Positions 63,866 to 64,000 of a stretch of 64,000 bases of DNA are shown here, in pieces. This DNA is from [Mycobacterium] zoologicum (lineage in GTDB: Bacteria; Actinomycetota; Actinomycetes; Mycobacteriales; Mycobacteriaceae): assembly GCF_020172665.1 (NCBI RefSeq), contig NZ_CP083985.1, positions 3,862,711 through 3,926,710 of the forward strand, written 5' to 3'. The notes below the pieces were generated by a model. The model saw only the letters and a list, made by a program, of their open reading frames with translations. It was not told the DNA's origin and searched no databases. The position numbers and the translations under genes were made by a program. How positions within the stretch are numbered: the first letter of the stretch is position 1; each line of letters begins with the position of its first letter.

Positions 63866-63879
63866 TATAACGTGTTCTA
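63866..63879. promoter_or_regulatory. KstR-type operator abutting kstD start
   Basis: TATAACGTGTTCTA ends one base before the kstD ATG at 63881. No Shine-Dalgarno fits between, so translation could be leaderless with the operator over the transcription start. Confidence 0.8.
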
Positions 63880-63880
63880 C

Positions 63881-64000
63881 ATGGCCGAACAGGAGTACGA
63901 CGTCGTCGTGGTCGGAAGCGGTGGCGCCGGAATGGTTGCCGCCCTGACCGCCGCCCACCAGGGTTTGTCAACCATCGTGATCGAGAAGGCCGCCCACTTC
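63881..64000 (+). CDS. kstD: 3-Ketosteroid delta-1-dehydrogenase, N-terminal part (3' end outside window)
   Basis: 40 codons from ATG 63881 to the window edge, ending in IEKAAHF. The FAD Rossmann start DVVVVGSGGAGMVAALTAAH and divergence from the hsaE operon match Rv3537. KstD introduces the 1,2 double bond into 3-ketosteroid ring A, needed with KshA for ring opening. Confidence 0.93.
   Translation, partial: MAEQEYDVVVVGSGGAGMVAALTAAHQGLSTIVIEKAAHF

Overview
The window comes from a high-GC actinobacterium of the family Mycobacteriaceae (Mycolicibacterium/Mycobacterium sensu lato). The evidence is a complete mce4 operon (yrbE4A-yrbE4B-mce4A to F with two Mce-associated proteins), otsA, and an almost gene-for-gene match to the KstR-controlled sterol catabolic region of M. 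tuberculosis (roughly Rv3489 to Rv3537). The species cannot be resolved by eye. Assignments rest on protein motifs, lengths, gene order and remembered family sequences; no database search was run.

Layout. 1-7.2 kb holds accessory metabolism: the end of a wax ester synthase/DGAT, a Baeyer-Villiger monooxygenase with a PadR regulator, a perfect inverted repeat, an IclR regulator, two SDRs, a beta-hydroxyacid-dehydrogenase-like enzyme and an enoyl-CoA hydratase. 7.2-9.4 kb holds a small conserved protein, otsA and a secreted protein. 9.4-19.7 kb is the leftward mce4 sterol importer operon. 19.9-28.7 kb holds hsd4A, fdxD, fadE26, fadE27 and fadD17, interrupted by a block (23.5-27.1 kb) containing four gene remnants that look like deletion scars. 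28.9-32.9 kb holds an orphan VapB-like antitoxin, a secreted serine-hydrolase-like protein, a GabD2-like dehydrogenase and a second WS/DGAT. 33-51.7 kb is the core side-chain and ring block: fadD19, echA19, cyp142, ltp4, ltp3, kshA and the Rv3519-Rv3531c homologues. 51.8-55.1 kb is an IclR/SnoaL/luciferase-like/EthD-like operon and a small secreted protein. 55.1-57.2 kb is a RecQ-like helicase with a phosphoribosyltransferase-like tail. 57.3-59.5 kb is a small AT-richer cassette with a WxG-type (type VII secretion) toxin candidate. 59.5-64 kb holds hsaF, hsaG, hsaE, a CYP125 and the start of kstD.

How the genes work together. Mce4 and YrbE4 import sterol. CYP125, CYP142 and possibly FdxD oxidise the side-chain terminus. 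FadD19 and FadD17 make CoA thioesters. FadE26/FadE27, EchA19, Hsd4A and the thiolase-like Ltp3/Ltp4 shorten the chain; the Ltp pair is known for C-24-branched sterols. KstD and KshA open the rings. HsaE/F/G convert the released hydroxydienoate to pyruvate and propionyl-CoA. Eleven sites matching or nearly matching the KstR operator (TnnAACnnGTTnnA) were found, mostly in front of these transcription units. One lies before an SDR outside the classical cluster.

Most interesting structures: (1) a toxin/immunity cassette bounded by a 34-bp near-perfect duplication of the hsaF 3' end; (2) a nuclease-fold gene bracketed by two copies of a 62-bp palindromic element; (3) several in-frame deletion scars in the 23.5-27.1 kb block; (4) a probable CTG start codon for mce4C; (5) a RecQ-phosphoribosyltransferase fusion; (6) a tandem DUF35 protein without zinc-ligand cysteines next to ltp4/ltp3.
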